Assembly (NCBI RefSeq): GCF_051014685.1
Contig: NW_027478962.1
Span: 124,001-188,000, forward strand
Reading direction: 5' to 3'
DNA length: 64,000 bases
Source of the DNA: Ptiloglossa arizonensis
Taxonomy: Eukaryota > Arthropoda > Insecta > Hymenoptera > Colletidae
The notes under the pieces were generated by a model. The model saw only the letters and a list, made by a program, of their open reading frames with translations, did no database searches and was not told the origin of the DNA. Position 1 is the stretch's first letter. Each line of letters opens with the position of its first letter. This document shows positions 13,250 to 29,300 of the stretch, piece by piece. The translations under genes and the position numbers were made by a program.

Positions 13250-15582
13250 CGTTATACGTTATACGTTATACGTTATACGTTATACGTTATACGGTATACG
13301 TTATACGTTATGCGTTATACGTTATACGTTATACGTTACACGTTTGACGTTGTACGTTATACGTTATACGTTATACGTTATACGTTATACGGTATGCGTT
13401 ATACGTTATGCGTTATACGTTATACGTTATACGTTATACGTTTGACGTTATACGTTATACGTTATACGTTATACGTTAAACGTTTTACGTTATACGTTAT
13501 ACGTTATACGATATACGTTATACGTTATACGTTATACGTTATACGTTATACGTTACACGTTAAACGTTATACGTTATACGTAATACGTTATACGTTATAC
13601 GTTATACGTTATACGTTAGACGTTATACGTTATACGTTATACGTTATGCGTTATACGCTATACGTTATGCGTTATAGGTCATACCTTATACGTGATACGT
13701 CATACGTTATACGTTATACGTTATACGTTATACGTTATACGTTATACGTTATACGTTATACGTTATACGTTATACGTTATACGTTATACGTTATACGTTA
13801 TACGTTATACGTTATACGTTATACGTTATACGTTATACGTTATACGTTATACGTTATACGTTATACGTTATACGTTATACGTTATACGTTATGCGTTATA
13901 CGTTATATGTTATACGTTATGCGTTATACGCTATACGTTATACGTTATACGTTATACGTTATACGTTATACGTTATACGGTATACGTTATACGTTATGCG
14001 TTATACGTTATACGTTATACGTTACACGTTTGACGTTGTACGTTATACGTTATACGTTATACGTTATACGTTATACGGTATGCGTTATACGTTATGCGTT
14101 ATACGTTATACGTTATACGTTATACGTTTGACGTTATACGTTATACGTTATACGTTATACGTTAAACGTTTTACGTTATACGTTATGCGTTATACGCTAT
14201 ACGTTATACGTTATACGTTATACGTTATACGTTATACGTTATACGGTATACGTTATACGTTATGCGTTATACGTTATACGTTATACGTTACACGTTTGAC
14301 GTTGTACGTTATACGTTATACGTTATACGTTATACGTTATACGGTATGCGTTATACGTTATGCGTTATACGTTATACGTTATACGTTATACGTTTGACGT
14401 TATACGTTATACGTTATACGTTATACGTTAAACGTTTTACGTTATACGTTATACGTTATACGATATACGTTATTCGTTATACGTTATACGTTATACGTTA
14501 TACGTTATACGTTATACGTTATACGTTATACGTTATACGTTATACGTTATACGTTATACGTTATACGTTATACGTTATACGTTATACGTTATACGTTATA
14601 CGTTATACGTTATACGTTATACGTTATACGTTATACGTTAGACGTTATACGTTATACGTTATACGTTATGCGTTATACGCTATACGTTATGCGTTATAGG
14701 TCATACCTTATACGTGATACGTCATACGTTATACGTTATACGTTATACGTTATACGTTATACGTTATACGTTATACGTTATACGTTATACGTTATACGTT
14801 ATACGTTATACGTTATACGTTATACGTTATACGTTATACGTTATACGTTATACGTTATACGTTATTCGTTATACGTTATACGTTATACGTTATACGTTAT
14901 ACGTTATACGTTATACGTTATACGTTTGACGTTATACGTTATACGTTATACGTTATACGTTAAACGTTTTACGTTATACGTTATACGTTATACGATATAC
15001 GTTATTCGTTATACGTTATACGTTATACGTTATACGTTATACGTTATACGTTATACGTTATACGTTATACGTTATACGTTATACGTTATACGTTATACGT
15101 TACACGTTAAACGTTATACGTTATACGTAATACGTTATACGTTATACGTTATACGTTATACGTTATACGTTATACGTTATACGTTATACGTTATACGTTA
15201 TACGTTATACGTTATACGTTATACGTTAAACGTTATACGTTATACGTTATACGTTATACGTTATACGTTATACGTTATACGTTATGCGTTATACGCTATA
15301 CGTTATGCGTTATAGGTCATACCTTATACGTGATACGTCATACGTTATACGTTATACGTTATACGTTTGACGTTATACGCTGTACGTTATACGTTATACG
15401 TTATACGTTATACGTTATACGTTATACGTTATACGTTATACGTTATACGTTATACGTTATACCTTATACGTTATACGTTATACGTTATACGTTATACGAT
15501 ATACGTTATACGTTATACGTTATACGTTATACGTTATACGTTATACGTTATACGTTATACGTTATACGTTATACGTTATACG

Positions 15583-17470
15583 TTTTACGTTATACGTTAT
15601 ACGTTATACGATATACGTTATACGTTATACGTTATGCGCTATAGGATATACGTTATACGTTATACGTTATACGTTATACGTTATACGTTATACGTTATAC
15701 GTTATACGTTATACGTTATACGTTATACGTTATACGTTATACGTTATACGTTATACGTTATACGTTATACGTTATACGTTATACGTTATACGTTATACGT
15801 TATACGTTATACGTTATACGTTATACGTTATACGTTATACGTTATACGTTATACGTTATACGTTATACGTTATACGTTTTACGTTATACGTTATACGTTA
15901 TACGATATACGTTATACGTTATACGTTATGCGCTATAGGATATACGTTATACGTTATACGTTATACGTTATACGTTATACGTTATACGTTATACGTTATA
16001 CGTTATACGTTATACGTTATACGTTATACGTTATACGTTATACGTTATAGGTTATACGTTATACGTTATACGTTATACGTTATACGTTATACGTTATACG
16101 TTATACGTTATACGTTATGCGTTATACGCTATACGTTATGCGTCATAGGACATACCTTATACGTGATACGTCATACGTTATACGTTATACGTTATACGTT
16201 ATTCGTTATACGTTTTACGTTATACGTTATACGTTATACGTTATACGTTATACGTTATACGTTATACGTTATACGTTATACGTTATACGTTATACGTTAT
16301 ACGTTATACGTTATACGTTATACGTTATACGTTATACGTTATACGTTATACGTTATACGTTATACGTTATACGTTATACGTTATACGTTATACGTTATAC
16401 GTTATACGTTATACGTTATACGTTATACGATATACGTTATACGTTATACGTTATACGTTATACGTTATACGTTATACGTTATACGTTATACGTTATACGT
16501 TATACGTTATACGTTATACGTTATACGTTATACGTTATACGTTATACGTTATACGTTATACGTTATACGTTATACGTTATACGTTATACGTTATACGTTA
16601 TACGTTATACGATATACGTTATACGTTATACGTTATACGTTATACGTTATACGTTATACGTTATACGTTATACGTTATACGTTATACGTTATACGATATA
16701 CGTTATACGTTATACGTTATACGTTATACGTTATACGTTATACGTTATACGTTATACGTTATACGTTATATGTTATACGTTATACGTTATACGTTATACG
16801 TTATACGTTATACGTTATACGTTATACGTTATACGTTATACGTTTTACGTTATACGTTATACGTTATACGATATACGTTATACGTTATACGTTATGCGCT
16901 ATAGGATATACGTTATACGTTATACGTTATACGTTATACGTTATACGTTATACGTTATACGTTATACGTTATACGTTATACGTTATACGTTATACGTTAT
17001 ACGTTATACGTTATACGTTATACGTTATACGTTATACGTTATACGTTATACGTTATACGTTATACGTTATACGTTATACGTTATACGTTATACGTTATAC
17101 GTTATACGTTATACGTTTTACGTTATACGTTATACGTTATACGATATACGTTATACGTTATACGTTATGCGCTATAGGATATACGTTATACGTTATACGT
17201 TATACGTTATACGTTATACGTTATACGTTATACGTTATACGTTATACGTTATACGTTATACGTTATACGTTATACGTTATACGTTATACGTTATACGTTA
17301 TACGTTATACGTTATACGTTATACGTTATACGTTATACGTTATACGTTATACGTTATACGTTATACGTTATACGTTATACGTTATACGTTTTACGTTATA
17401 CGTTATACGTTATACGATATACATTATACGTTATACGTTATGCGCTATAGGATATACGTTATACGTTATA
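15583..17470. repeat. Higher-order repeat, usually 39-42 heptamers, with GCGCTATAGG marker
   Basis: The marker GCGCTATAGG follows a fixed run (TTTTACG, then canonical units, then GATATACG). It occurs at 15636, 15930, 16896, 17169 and 17442. The intervals are 294, 966, 273 and 273 bases, all multiples of seven (42, 138, 39 and 39 units). The same marker is found in block I (for example near 8565, 9940, 10202, 10540 and 10812). The last copy at 17442 is preceded by a private ACATTATACG change shared with 10793 and 22477. This is classic higher-order structure in a simple satellite. Confidence 0.85.
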
Positions 17471-17628
17471 CGTTATACGTTATACGTTATACGTTATACG
17501 TTATACGTTATACGTTATACGTTATACGTTATACGTTATACGTTATACGTTATACGTTATAGGTTATACGTTATACGTTATACGTTTTACGTTATACGTT
17601 ATACGTTATACGTTATACGTTATACGTT

Positions 17629-20600
17629 ATGCGTTATACGCTATACGTTATGCGTCATAGGACATACCTTATACGTGATACGCCATACGTTATACGTTAT
17701 ACGTTATACGTTATTCGTTATACGTTTTACGTTATACGTTATACGTTATACGTTATACGTTATACGTTATACGTTATACGTTATACGTTATACGTTATAC
17801 GTTATACGTTATACGTTATACGATATACGTTATACGTTATACGTTATACGTTATACGTTATACGTTATACGTTATACGTTATACGTTATACGTTATATGT
17901 TATACGTTATACGTTATACGTTATACGTTAGACGTTATAGGTTATACGTTAAACGTTTTACGTTATACGTTATACGTTATACGATATACGTTATACGTTA
18001 TACGTTATGCGTTATAGGATATACGTTATACGTTATACGTTATACGTTATACGTTATACGTTATACGTTATACGTTATACGTTAAACGTTATACGTTATA
18101 CGTTATATGTTATACGATGTACGTTATACGTTATACGTTGTACGTTATACGTTATACGTTATACGTTATACGTTATACGTTATACGTTAAACGTTATACG
18201 TTATACGTTATACGTTCTACGATATACGTTATACGTTATACGTTGTACGTTATACGTCATACGTTATACGTTATACGTTATACGTTATACGTTAAACTTT
18301 ATACGTTATACGTTATACGTTATACGTTATACGTTATACGTTATACGATATACGTTATTCGATATACGTTTGACGTTATACGCTGTACGTTATACGTTAT
18401 ACGTTATACGTTATACGTTTTACGTTATACGTTATACGTTATACGTTATACGTTATACGTTATACGTTATACGTTATACGTTATACGTTATACGTTATAC
18501 GTTAAACGTTATACGTTATACGTTATACGTTATACGTTATACGTTATACGTTATACGTTACACGTTAAACGTTATACGTTATACGTAATACGTTATACGT
18601 TATACGTTATACGTTATACGTTAGACGTTATACGTTATACGTTATACGTTATGCGTTATACGCTATACGTTATGCGTTATAGGTCATACCTTATACGTGA
18701 TACGTCATACGTTATACGTTATACGTTATACGTTATACGTTATACGTTATACGTTATACGTTATACGTTATACGTTATACGTTATACGTTATACGTTATA
18801 CGTTATACGTTATACGTTATACGTTATACGTTATACGTTATACGTTATACGTTATACGTTATACGTTATACGTTATACGTTATACGTTATACGTTATACG
18901 TTATGCGTTATACGTTATATGTTATACGTTATGCGTTATACGCTATACGTTATACGTTATACGTTATACGTTATACGTTATACGTTATACGGTATACGTT
19001 ATACGTTATGCGTTATACGTTATACGTTATACGTTACACGTTTGACGTTGTACGTTATACGTTATACGTTATACGTTATACGTTATACGGTATGCGTTAT
19101 ACGTTATGCGTTATACGTTATACGTTATACGTTATACGTTTGACGTTATACGTTATACGTTATACGTTATACGTTAAACGTTTTACGTTATACGTTATAC
19201 GTTATACGATATACGTTATTCGTTATACGTTATACGTTATACGTTATACGTTATACGTTATACGTTATACGTTATACGTTATACGTTATACGTTATACGT
19301 TATACGTTATACGTTATACGTTACACGTTAAACGTTATACGTTATACGTAATACGTTATACGTTATACGTTATACGTTATACGTTATACGTTATACGTTA
19401 TACGTTATACGTTATACGTTATACGTTATACGGTATACGTTATACGTTATGCGTTATACGTTATACGTTATACGTTACACGTTTGACGTTGTACGTTATA
19501 CGTTATACGTTATACGTTATACGTTATACGGTATGCGTTATACGTTATGCGTTATACGTTATACGTTATACGTTATACGTTTGACGTTATACGTTATACG
19601 TTATACGTTATACGTTATACGTTAAACGTTTTACGTTATACGTTATACGTTATACGATATACGTTTTTCGATATACGTTATACGTTATACGTTATACGTT
19701 ACACGTTATACGTTATACGTTATAAGTTGTACGTTATACGTTATACGTTATGCGTTATACGTTATACGTTATACGTTATGCGTTATACGTTATACGTTAT
19801 ACGTTATACGTTATACGTTTGACGTTATACGCTGTACGTTATACGTTATACGTTATACGTTATACGTTATACGTCATACGTTATACGATAAACGTTATAC
19901 GCTATACGTTATACGTTATACGTTATACGTTATACGTTATACGTTATACGGTATACGTTATACGTTATGCGTTATACGTTATACGTTATACGTTACACGT
20001 TTGACGTTATACGTTATAATTTATACGTTATACGTTATACGTTATACGGTATACGTTATACGATATACGTTATACGTTATACGTTGTACGTTATACGTTA
20101 TACATTATACGTTATACGTTATACGTTATACGATAAACGTTATACGTTATACGTTATACGTTCTACGATATACGTTATACGTTATACGTTGTACGTTATA
20201 CGTCATACGTTATACGTTATACGTTATACGTTATACGTTATACGTTATACGTTATACGTTATACGTTATACGTTATACGTTATACGTTATACGTTATACG
20301 TTATACGTTATACGTTATACGTTATACGTTATACGTTATACGTTATACGTTATACGTTATACGTTAGACGTTATACGTTATACGTTATACGTTATGCGTT
20401 ATACGCTATACGTTATGCGTTATAGGTCATACCTTATACGTGATACGTCATACGTTATACGTTATACGTTATACGTTATACGTTATACGTTATACGTTAT
20501 ACGTTATACGTTATACGTTATACGTTATACGTTATACGTTATACGTTAGACGTTATACGTTATACGTTATACGTTATGCGTTATACGCTATACGTTATGC
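17629..20600. repeat. About 5.05-kb segmental duplication, left copy
   Basis: The variant order from the signature block at 17629 through 20.6 kb recurs from 22683 to about 25.6 kb. Offsets are 5,054 (17629, 18007 and 18697 to their partners), then 5,040, then 5,041 after the single extra C near 24680. The steps are two units lost plus one base gained. Both copies, and a third at 11000-12318, share the private change GATACGCCATACG in the signature block. The third copy is the one that carries the mariner. The duplicates are therefore related by descent, not by chance. Confidence 0.85.
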
Positions 20601-20773
20601 GTTATAGGTCATACCTTATACGTGATACGTCATACGTTATACGTTATACGTTATACGTTATACGTTATACGTTATACGTTATACGTTATACGTTATACGT
20701 TATACGTTATACGTTATACGTTTTACGTTATACGTTATACGTTATACGATATACGTTATACGTTATACGTTAT

Positions 20774-22505
20774 GCGCTATAGGATATACGTTATACGTTA
20801 TACGTTATACGTTATACGTTATACGTTATACGTTATACGTTATACGTTATACGTTATACGTTATACGTTATACGTTATACGTTATACGTTATACGTTATA
20901 CGTTATACGTTATACGTTATACGTTATACGTTATACGTTATACGTTATACGTTATACGTTATACGTTATACGTTATACGTTATACGTTATACGTTATACG
21001 TTTTACGTTATACGTTATACGTTATACGATATACGTTATACGTTATACGTTATGCGCTATAGGATATACGTTATACGTTATACGTTATACGTTATACGTT
21101 ATACGTTATACGTTATACGTTATACGTTATACGTTATACGTTATACGTTATACGTTATAGGTTATACGTTATACGTTATACGTTATACGTTATACGTTAT
21201 ACGTTATACGTTATACGTTATACGTTATGCGTTATACGCTATACGTTATGCGTCATAGGACATACCTTATACGTGATACGTCATACGTTATACGTTATAC
21301 GTTATACGTTATTCGTTATACGTTTTACGTTATACGTTATACGTTATACGTTATACGTTATACGTTATACGTTATACGTTATACGTTATACGTTATACGT
21401 TATACGTTATACGTTATACGTTATACGTTATACGTTATACGTTATACGTTATACGTTATACGTTATACGTTATACGTTATACGTTATACGTTATACGTTA
21501 TACGTTATACGTTATACGTTATACGATATACGTTATACGTTATACGTTATACGTTATACGTTATACGTTATACGTTATACGTTATACGTTATACGTTATA
21601 CGTTATACGTTATACGTTATACGTTATACGTTATACGTTATACGTTATACGTTATACGTTATACGTTATACGTTATACGTTATACGTTATACGTTATACG
21701 ATATACGTTATACGTTATACGTTATACGTTATACGTTATACGTTATACGTTATACGTTATACGTTATACGTTATACGTTATACGATATACGTTATACGTT
21801 ATACGTTATACGTTATACGTTATACGTTATACGTTATACGTTATACGTTATACGTTATACGTTATACGTTATACGTTATACGTTATACGTTATACGTTAT
21901 ACGTTATACGTTATACGTTATACGTTATACGTTTTACGTTATACGTTATACGTTATACGATATACGTTATACGTTATACGTTATGCGCTATAGGATATAC
22001 GTTATACGTTATACGTTATACGTTATACGTTATACGTTATACGTTATACGTTATACGTTATACGTTATACGTTATACGTTATACGTTATACGTTATACGT
22101 TATACGTTATACGTTATACGTTATACGTTATACGTTATACGTTATACGTTATACGTTATACGTTATACGTTATACGTTATACGTTATACGTTATACGTTA
22201 TACGTTATACGTTATACGTTATACGTTATACGTTTTACGTTATACGTTATACGTTATACGATATACGTTATACGTTATACGTTATGCGCTATAGGATATA
22301 CGTTATACGTTATACGTTATACGTTATACGTTATACGTTATACGTTATACGTTATACGTTATACGTTATACGTTATACGTTATACGTTATACGTTATACG
22401 TTATACGTTATACGTTATACGTTATACGTTATACGTTATACGTTTTACGTTATACGTTATACGTTATACGATATACATTATACGTTATACGTTATGCGCT
22501 ATAGG
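20774..22505. repeat. Higher-order repeat, second run with GCGCTATAGG marker
   Basis: Marker positions are 20774, 21054, 21985, 22286 and 22496. Intervals are 280, 931, 301 and 210 bases, all multiples of seven (40, 133, 43 and 30 units). The run parallels 15583-17470, including the large gap in the second interval, and so belongs to the same larger duplication. Unit number inside each repeat varies, which suggests slippage or unequal exchange of whole heptamers after duplication. Confidence 0.8.
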
Positions 22506-22682
22506 ATATACGTTATACGTTATACGTTATACGTTATACGTTATACGTTATACGTTATACGTTATACGTTATACGTTATACGTTATACGTTATACGTTAT
22601 ACGTTATACGTTATAGGTTATACGTTATACGTTATACGTTTTACGTTATACGTTATACGTTATACGTTATACGTTATACGTT

Positions 22683-25640
22683 ATGCGTTATACGCTATAC
22701 GTTATGCGTCATAGGACATACCTTATACGTGATACGCCATACGTTATACGTTATACGTTATACGTTATTCGTTATACGTTTTACGTTATACGTTATACGT
22801 TATACGTTATACGTTATACGTTATACGTTATACGTTATACGTTATACGTTATACGTTATACGTTATACGTTATACGATATACGTTATACGTTATACGTTA
22901 TACGTTATACGTTATACGTTATACGTTATACGTTATACGTTATACGTTATATGTTATACGTTATACGTTATACGTTATACGTTAGACGTTATAGGTTATA
23001 CGTTAAACGTTTTACGTTATACGTTATACGTTATACGATATACGTTATACGTTATACGTTATGCGTTATAGGATATACGTTATACGTTATACGTTATACG
23101 TTATACGTTATACGTTATACGTTATACGTTATACGTTAAACGTTATACGTTATACGTTATACGTTATACGATGTACGTTATACGTTATACGTTGTACGTT
23201 ATACGTTATACGTTATACGTTATACGTTATACGTTATACGTTAAACGTTATACGTTATACGTTATACGTTCTACGATATACGTTATACGTTATACGTTGT
23301 ACGTTATACGTCATACGTTATACGTTATACGTTATACGTTATACGTTAAACTTTATACGTTATACGTTATACGTTATACGTTATACGTTATACGTTATAC
23401 GATATACGTTATTCGATATACGTTTGACGTTATACGCTGTACGTTATACGTTATACGTTATACGTTATACGTTTTACGTTATACGTTATACGTTATACGT
23501 TATACGTTATACGTTATACGTTATACGTTATACATTATACGTTATACGTTATACGTTAAACGTTATACGTTATACGTTATACGTTATACGTTATACGTTA
23601 TACGTTATACGTTACACGTTAAACGTTATACGTTATACGTAATACGTTATACGTTATACGTTATACGTTATACGTTAGACGTTATACGTTATACGTTATA
23701 CGTTATGCGTTATACGCTATACGTTATGCGTTATAGGTCATACCTTATACGTGATACGTCATACGTTATACGTTATACGTTATACGTTATACGTTATACG
23801 TTATACGTTATACGTTATACGTTATACGTTATACGTTATGCGTTATACGTTATACGTTATACGTTATACGTTATACGTTATACGTTATACGTTATACGTT
23901 ATACGTTATACGTTATACGTTATACGTTATACGTTATACGTTATGCGTTATACGTTATATGTTATACGTTATGCGTTATACGCTATACGTTATACGTTAT
24001 ACGTTATACGTTATGCGTTATACGTTATACGGTATACGTTATACGTTATGCGTTACACGTTATACGTTATACGTTACACGTTTGACGTTGTACGTTATAC
24101 GTTATACGTTATACGTTATACGTTATACGGTATGCGTTATACGTTATGCGTTATACGTTATACGTTATACGTTATACGTTTGACGTTATACGTTATACGT
24201 TATACGTTATACGTTAAACGTTTTACGTTATACGTTATACGTTATACGATATACGTTATTCGTTATACGTTATACGTTATACGTTATACGTTATACGTTA
24301 TACGTTATACGTTATACGTTATACGTTATACGTTATACGTTATACGTTATACGTTATACGTTACACGTTAAACGTTATACGTTATACGTAATACGTTATA
24401 CGTTATACGTTATACGTTATACGTTATACGTTATACGTTATACGTTATACGTTATACGTTATACGTTATACGGTATACGTTATACGTTATGCGTTATACG
24501 TTATACGTTATACGTTACACGTTTGACGTTGTACGTTATACGTTATACGTTATACGTTATACGTTATACGGTATGCGTTATACGTTATGCGTTATACGTT
24601 ATACGTTATACGTTATACGTTTGACGTTATACGTTATACGTTATACGTTATACGTTATACGTTAAACGTTTTACGTTAAACCGTTATACGTTATACGATA
24701 TACGTTTTTCGATATACGTTATACGTTATACGTTATACGTTACACGTTATACGTTATACGTTATAAGTTGTACGTTATACGTTATACGTTATGCGTTATA
24801 CGTTATACGTTATACGTTATGCGTTATACGTTATACGTTATACGTTATACGTTATACGTTTGACGTTATACGCTGTACGTTATACGTTATACGTTATACA
24901 TTATACGTTATACGTCATACGTTATACGATAAACGTTATACGCTATACGTTATACGTTATACGTTATACGTTATACGTTATACGTTATACGGTATACGTT
25001 ATACGTTATGCGTTATACGTTATACGTTATACGTTACACGTTTGACGTTATACGTTATAATTTATACGTTATACGTTATACGTTATACGGTATACGTTAT
25101 ACGATATACGTTATACGTTATACGTTGTACGTTATACGTTATACATTATACGTTATACGTTATACGTTAGACGATAAACGTTATACGTTATACGTTATAC
25201 GTTCTACGATATACGTTATACGTTATACGTTGTACGTTATACGTCATACGTTATACGTTATACGTTATACGTTATACGTTATACGTTATACGTTATACGT
25301 TATACGTTATACGTTATACGTTATACGTTATACGTTATACGTTATACGTTATACGTTATACGTTATACGTTATACGTTATACGTTATACGTTATACGTTA
25401 TACGTTATACGTTATACGTTATACGTTATACGTTATACGTTATACGTTATGCGTTATACGCTATACGTTATGCGTTATAGGTCATACCTTATACGTGATA
25501 CGTCATACGTTATACGTTATACGTTATACGTTATACGTTATACGTTATACGTTATACGTTATACGTTATACGTTATACGTTATACGTTATACGTTATACG
25601 TTATACGTTAGACGTTATACGTTATACGTTATACGTTATG
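22683..25640. repeat. About 5.05-kb segmental duplication, right copy
   Basis: Partner of 17629-20600. It keeps the same order of TTGTACG, TTCTACG, CGCTGTA, GGTATAC and TTTGACG units. Differences include a C insertion near 24680 and scattered single changes, such as GATAAAC preceded by TTAGACG near 25169. Confidence 0.85.
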
Positions 25641-26932
25641 CGTTATACGCTATACGTTATGCGTTATAGGTCATACCTTATACGTGATACGTCATACGTT
25701 ATACGTTATACGTTATACGTTATACGTTATACGTTATACGTTATACGTTATACGTTATACGTTATACGTTATACGTTATACGATATACGTTATTCGATAT
25801 ACGTTTGACGTTATACGCTGTACGTTATACGTTATACGTTATACGTTATACGTTATACGTTATACGTTAAACGTTATACGTTATACGTTATACGTTCTAC
25901 GATATACGTTATACGTTATACGTTATACGTTATACGTTATACGTTATACGTTATACGTTATGCGTTATACGTTATACGTTATACGTTATGCGTTATACGC
26001 TATACGTTATACGTTATACGTTATACGTTATACGTTATACGTTATACGGTATACGTTATACGTTATGCGTTATACGTTATACGTTATACGTTACACGTTT
26101 GACGTTGTACGTTATACGTTATACGTTATACGTTATACGTTATGCGTTATACGCTATACGTTATGCGTTATAGGTCATACCTTATACGTGATACGTCATA
26201 CGTTATACGTTATACGTTATACGTTTGACGTTATACGCTGTACGTTATACGTTATACGTTATACGTTATACGTTATACGTTATACGTTATACGTTATACG
26301 TTATACGTTATACGTTATACGTTATACGTTATACCTTATACGTTAAACGTTATACGCTATACGTTATACGTTATACGTTATACGTTATACGTTATACGTT
26401 ATACGGTATACGTTATACGTTATGCGTTATACGTTATACGTTATACGTTACACGTTTGACGTTGTACGTTATACGTTATACGTTATACGTTATACGTTAT
26501 ACGGTATGCGTTATACGTTATGCGTTATACGATATACGTTATACGTTATACGTTTGACGTTATACGTTATACGTTATACGTTATACGTTAAACGTTTTAC
26601 GTTATACGTTATACGTTATACGATATACGTTATTCGATATACGTTATACGTTATACGTTATACGTTACACGTTATACGTTATACGTTATAAGTTGTACGT
26701 TATACGTTTTACGTTATGCGTTATACGTTATACGTTATACGTTATGCGTTATACGTTATACGTTATACGTTATACGTTTGACGTTATACGCTGTACGTTA
26801 TACGTCATACGTTATACGTTATACGTTATACGTTATACGTCATACGTTATACGATAAACGTTATACGCTATACGTTATACGTTATACGTTATACGTTATA
26901 CGTTATACGTTATACGGTATACGTTATACGTT

Positions 26933-29300
26933 ATGCGTTATACGTTATACGTTATACGTTACACGTTTGACGTTATACGTTATAATTTATACGTTATACG
27001 TTATACGTTATACGGTATACGTTATACGTTATGCGTTATACGTTATACGTTATACGTTATACGTTTGACGTTATACGTTATACGGTATACGTTATGCGTT
27101 ATACGCTATACATTATGCGCTATAGGATATACGTTATGCGTTATAGGATATACGTTATACGTGATACGTTGTACGTTATACGTTATACGTTATACGTTAT
27201 ACGTTATACGTTATACGTTATACGTTATACGTTATACGTTATACGTTATACGTTATACGTTATACGTTATACGTTAAACGTTTTACGTTATACGTTATAC
27301 GTTATACGATATACGTTATACGTTATACGTTGTACGTTATACGTTATACGTTATACGTTATACGTTCTACGATATACGTTATACGTTATACGTTGTACGT
27401 TATACGTTATACGTTATACGTTATACGTTAAACGTTATACGTTATACGTTATACGTTCTACGATATACGTTATACGTTATACGTTGTACGTTATACGTCA
27501 TACGTTATACGTTATACGTTATACGTTATACGTTAAACTTTATACGTTATACGTTATACGTTATACGTTATACGTTATACGTTATACGATATACGTTATT
27601 CGATATACGTTTGACGTTATACGCTGTACGTTATACGTTACACGTTATACGTTATACGTTATACGTTATACGTTATACGTTATACGTTAAACGTTTTACG
27701 TTATACGTTATATGTTATACGATATACGTTATTCGTTATACGTTATACGTTATACGTTATACGTTATACGTTATACGTTATACGTTATACGTTATACGTT
27801 ATACGTTATACGTTATACGTTATACGTTATACGTTACACGTTAAACGTTATACGTTATACGTAATACGTTATACGTTATACGTTATACGTTATACGTTAT
27901 ACGTTATACGTTATACGTTATACGTTATACGTTATACGTTATACGTTATACGTTATACGTTATACGTTATGCGTTATACGTTATACGTTATACGTTATAC
28001 CTTATACGTTAAACGTTATACGCTATACGTTATACGTTATACGTTATACGTTATACGTTATACGTTATACGGTATACGTTATACGTTATGCGTTATACGT
28101 TATACGTTATACGTTACACGTTTGACGTTGTACGTTATACGTTATACGTTATACGTTATACGTTATACGGTATGCGTTATACGTTATGCGTTATACGTTA
28201 TACGTTATACGTTATACGTTTGACGTTATACGTTATACGTTATACGTTATACGTTAAACGTTTTACGTTATACGTTATACGTTATACGATATACGTTATT
28301 CGATATACGTGATACGTTATACGTTATACGTTACACGTTATACGTTATACGTTATAAGTTGTACGTTATACGTTATACGTTATGCGTTATACGTTATACG
28401 TTATACGTTATGCGTTATACGTTATACGTTATACGTTATACGTTTGACGTTATACGCTGTACGTTATACGTCATACGTTATACGTTATACGTTATACGTC
28501 ATACGTTATACGATAAACGTTATACGCTATACGTTATACGTTATACGTTATACGTTATACGTTATACGTTATACGGTATACGTTATACGTTATGCGTTAT
28601 ACGTTATACGTTATACGTTACACGTTTGACGTTATACGTTATAATTTATACGTTATACGTTATACGTTATACGGTATACGTTATACGTTATGCGTTATAC
28701 GTTATACGTTATACGTTATACGTTTGACGTTATACGTTATACGGTATACGTTATGCGTTATACGCTATACATTATGCGCTATAGGATATACGTTATGCGT
28801 TATAGGATATACGTTATACGTGATACGTTGTACGTTATACGTTATACGTTATACGTTATACGTTATACGTTATACGTTATACGTTATACGTTATACGTTA
28901 TACGTTATACGTTATACGTTATACGTTATACGTTAAACGTTATACGTTATACGTTATACGTTATACGATATACGTTATACGTTATACGTTGTACGTTATA
29001 CGTTATACGTTATACGTTATACGTTATACGTTATACGTTAAACGTTATACGTTATACGTTATACGTTCTACGATATACGTTATACGTTATACGTTGTACG
29101 TTATACGTCATACGTTATACGTTATACGTTATACGTTATACGTTAAACTTTATACGTTATACGTTATACGTTATACGTTATACGTTATACGTTATACGAT
29201 ATACGTTATTCGATATACGTTTGACGTTATACGCTGTACGTTATACGTTACACGTTATACGTTATACGTTATACGTTATACGTTATACGTTATACGTTAA
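26933..29300. repeat. 1,659-bp tandem duplication in the array
   Basis: Runs of variant units starting at 26933 and 27031 recur at 28592 and 28690. The offset is 1,659 bases, exactly 237 heptamers. The shared run includes ATAATTT, GGTATACG, ACATTATGCGC and repeated ATAGGATATACG units. A further related run begins near 29761 and again at 31357 (offset 1,596, or 228 units), so this segment has been amplified several times. Confidence 0.75.
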
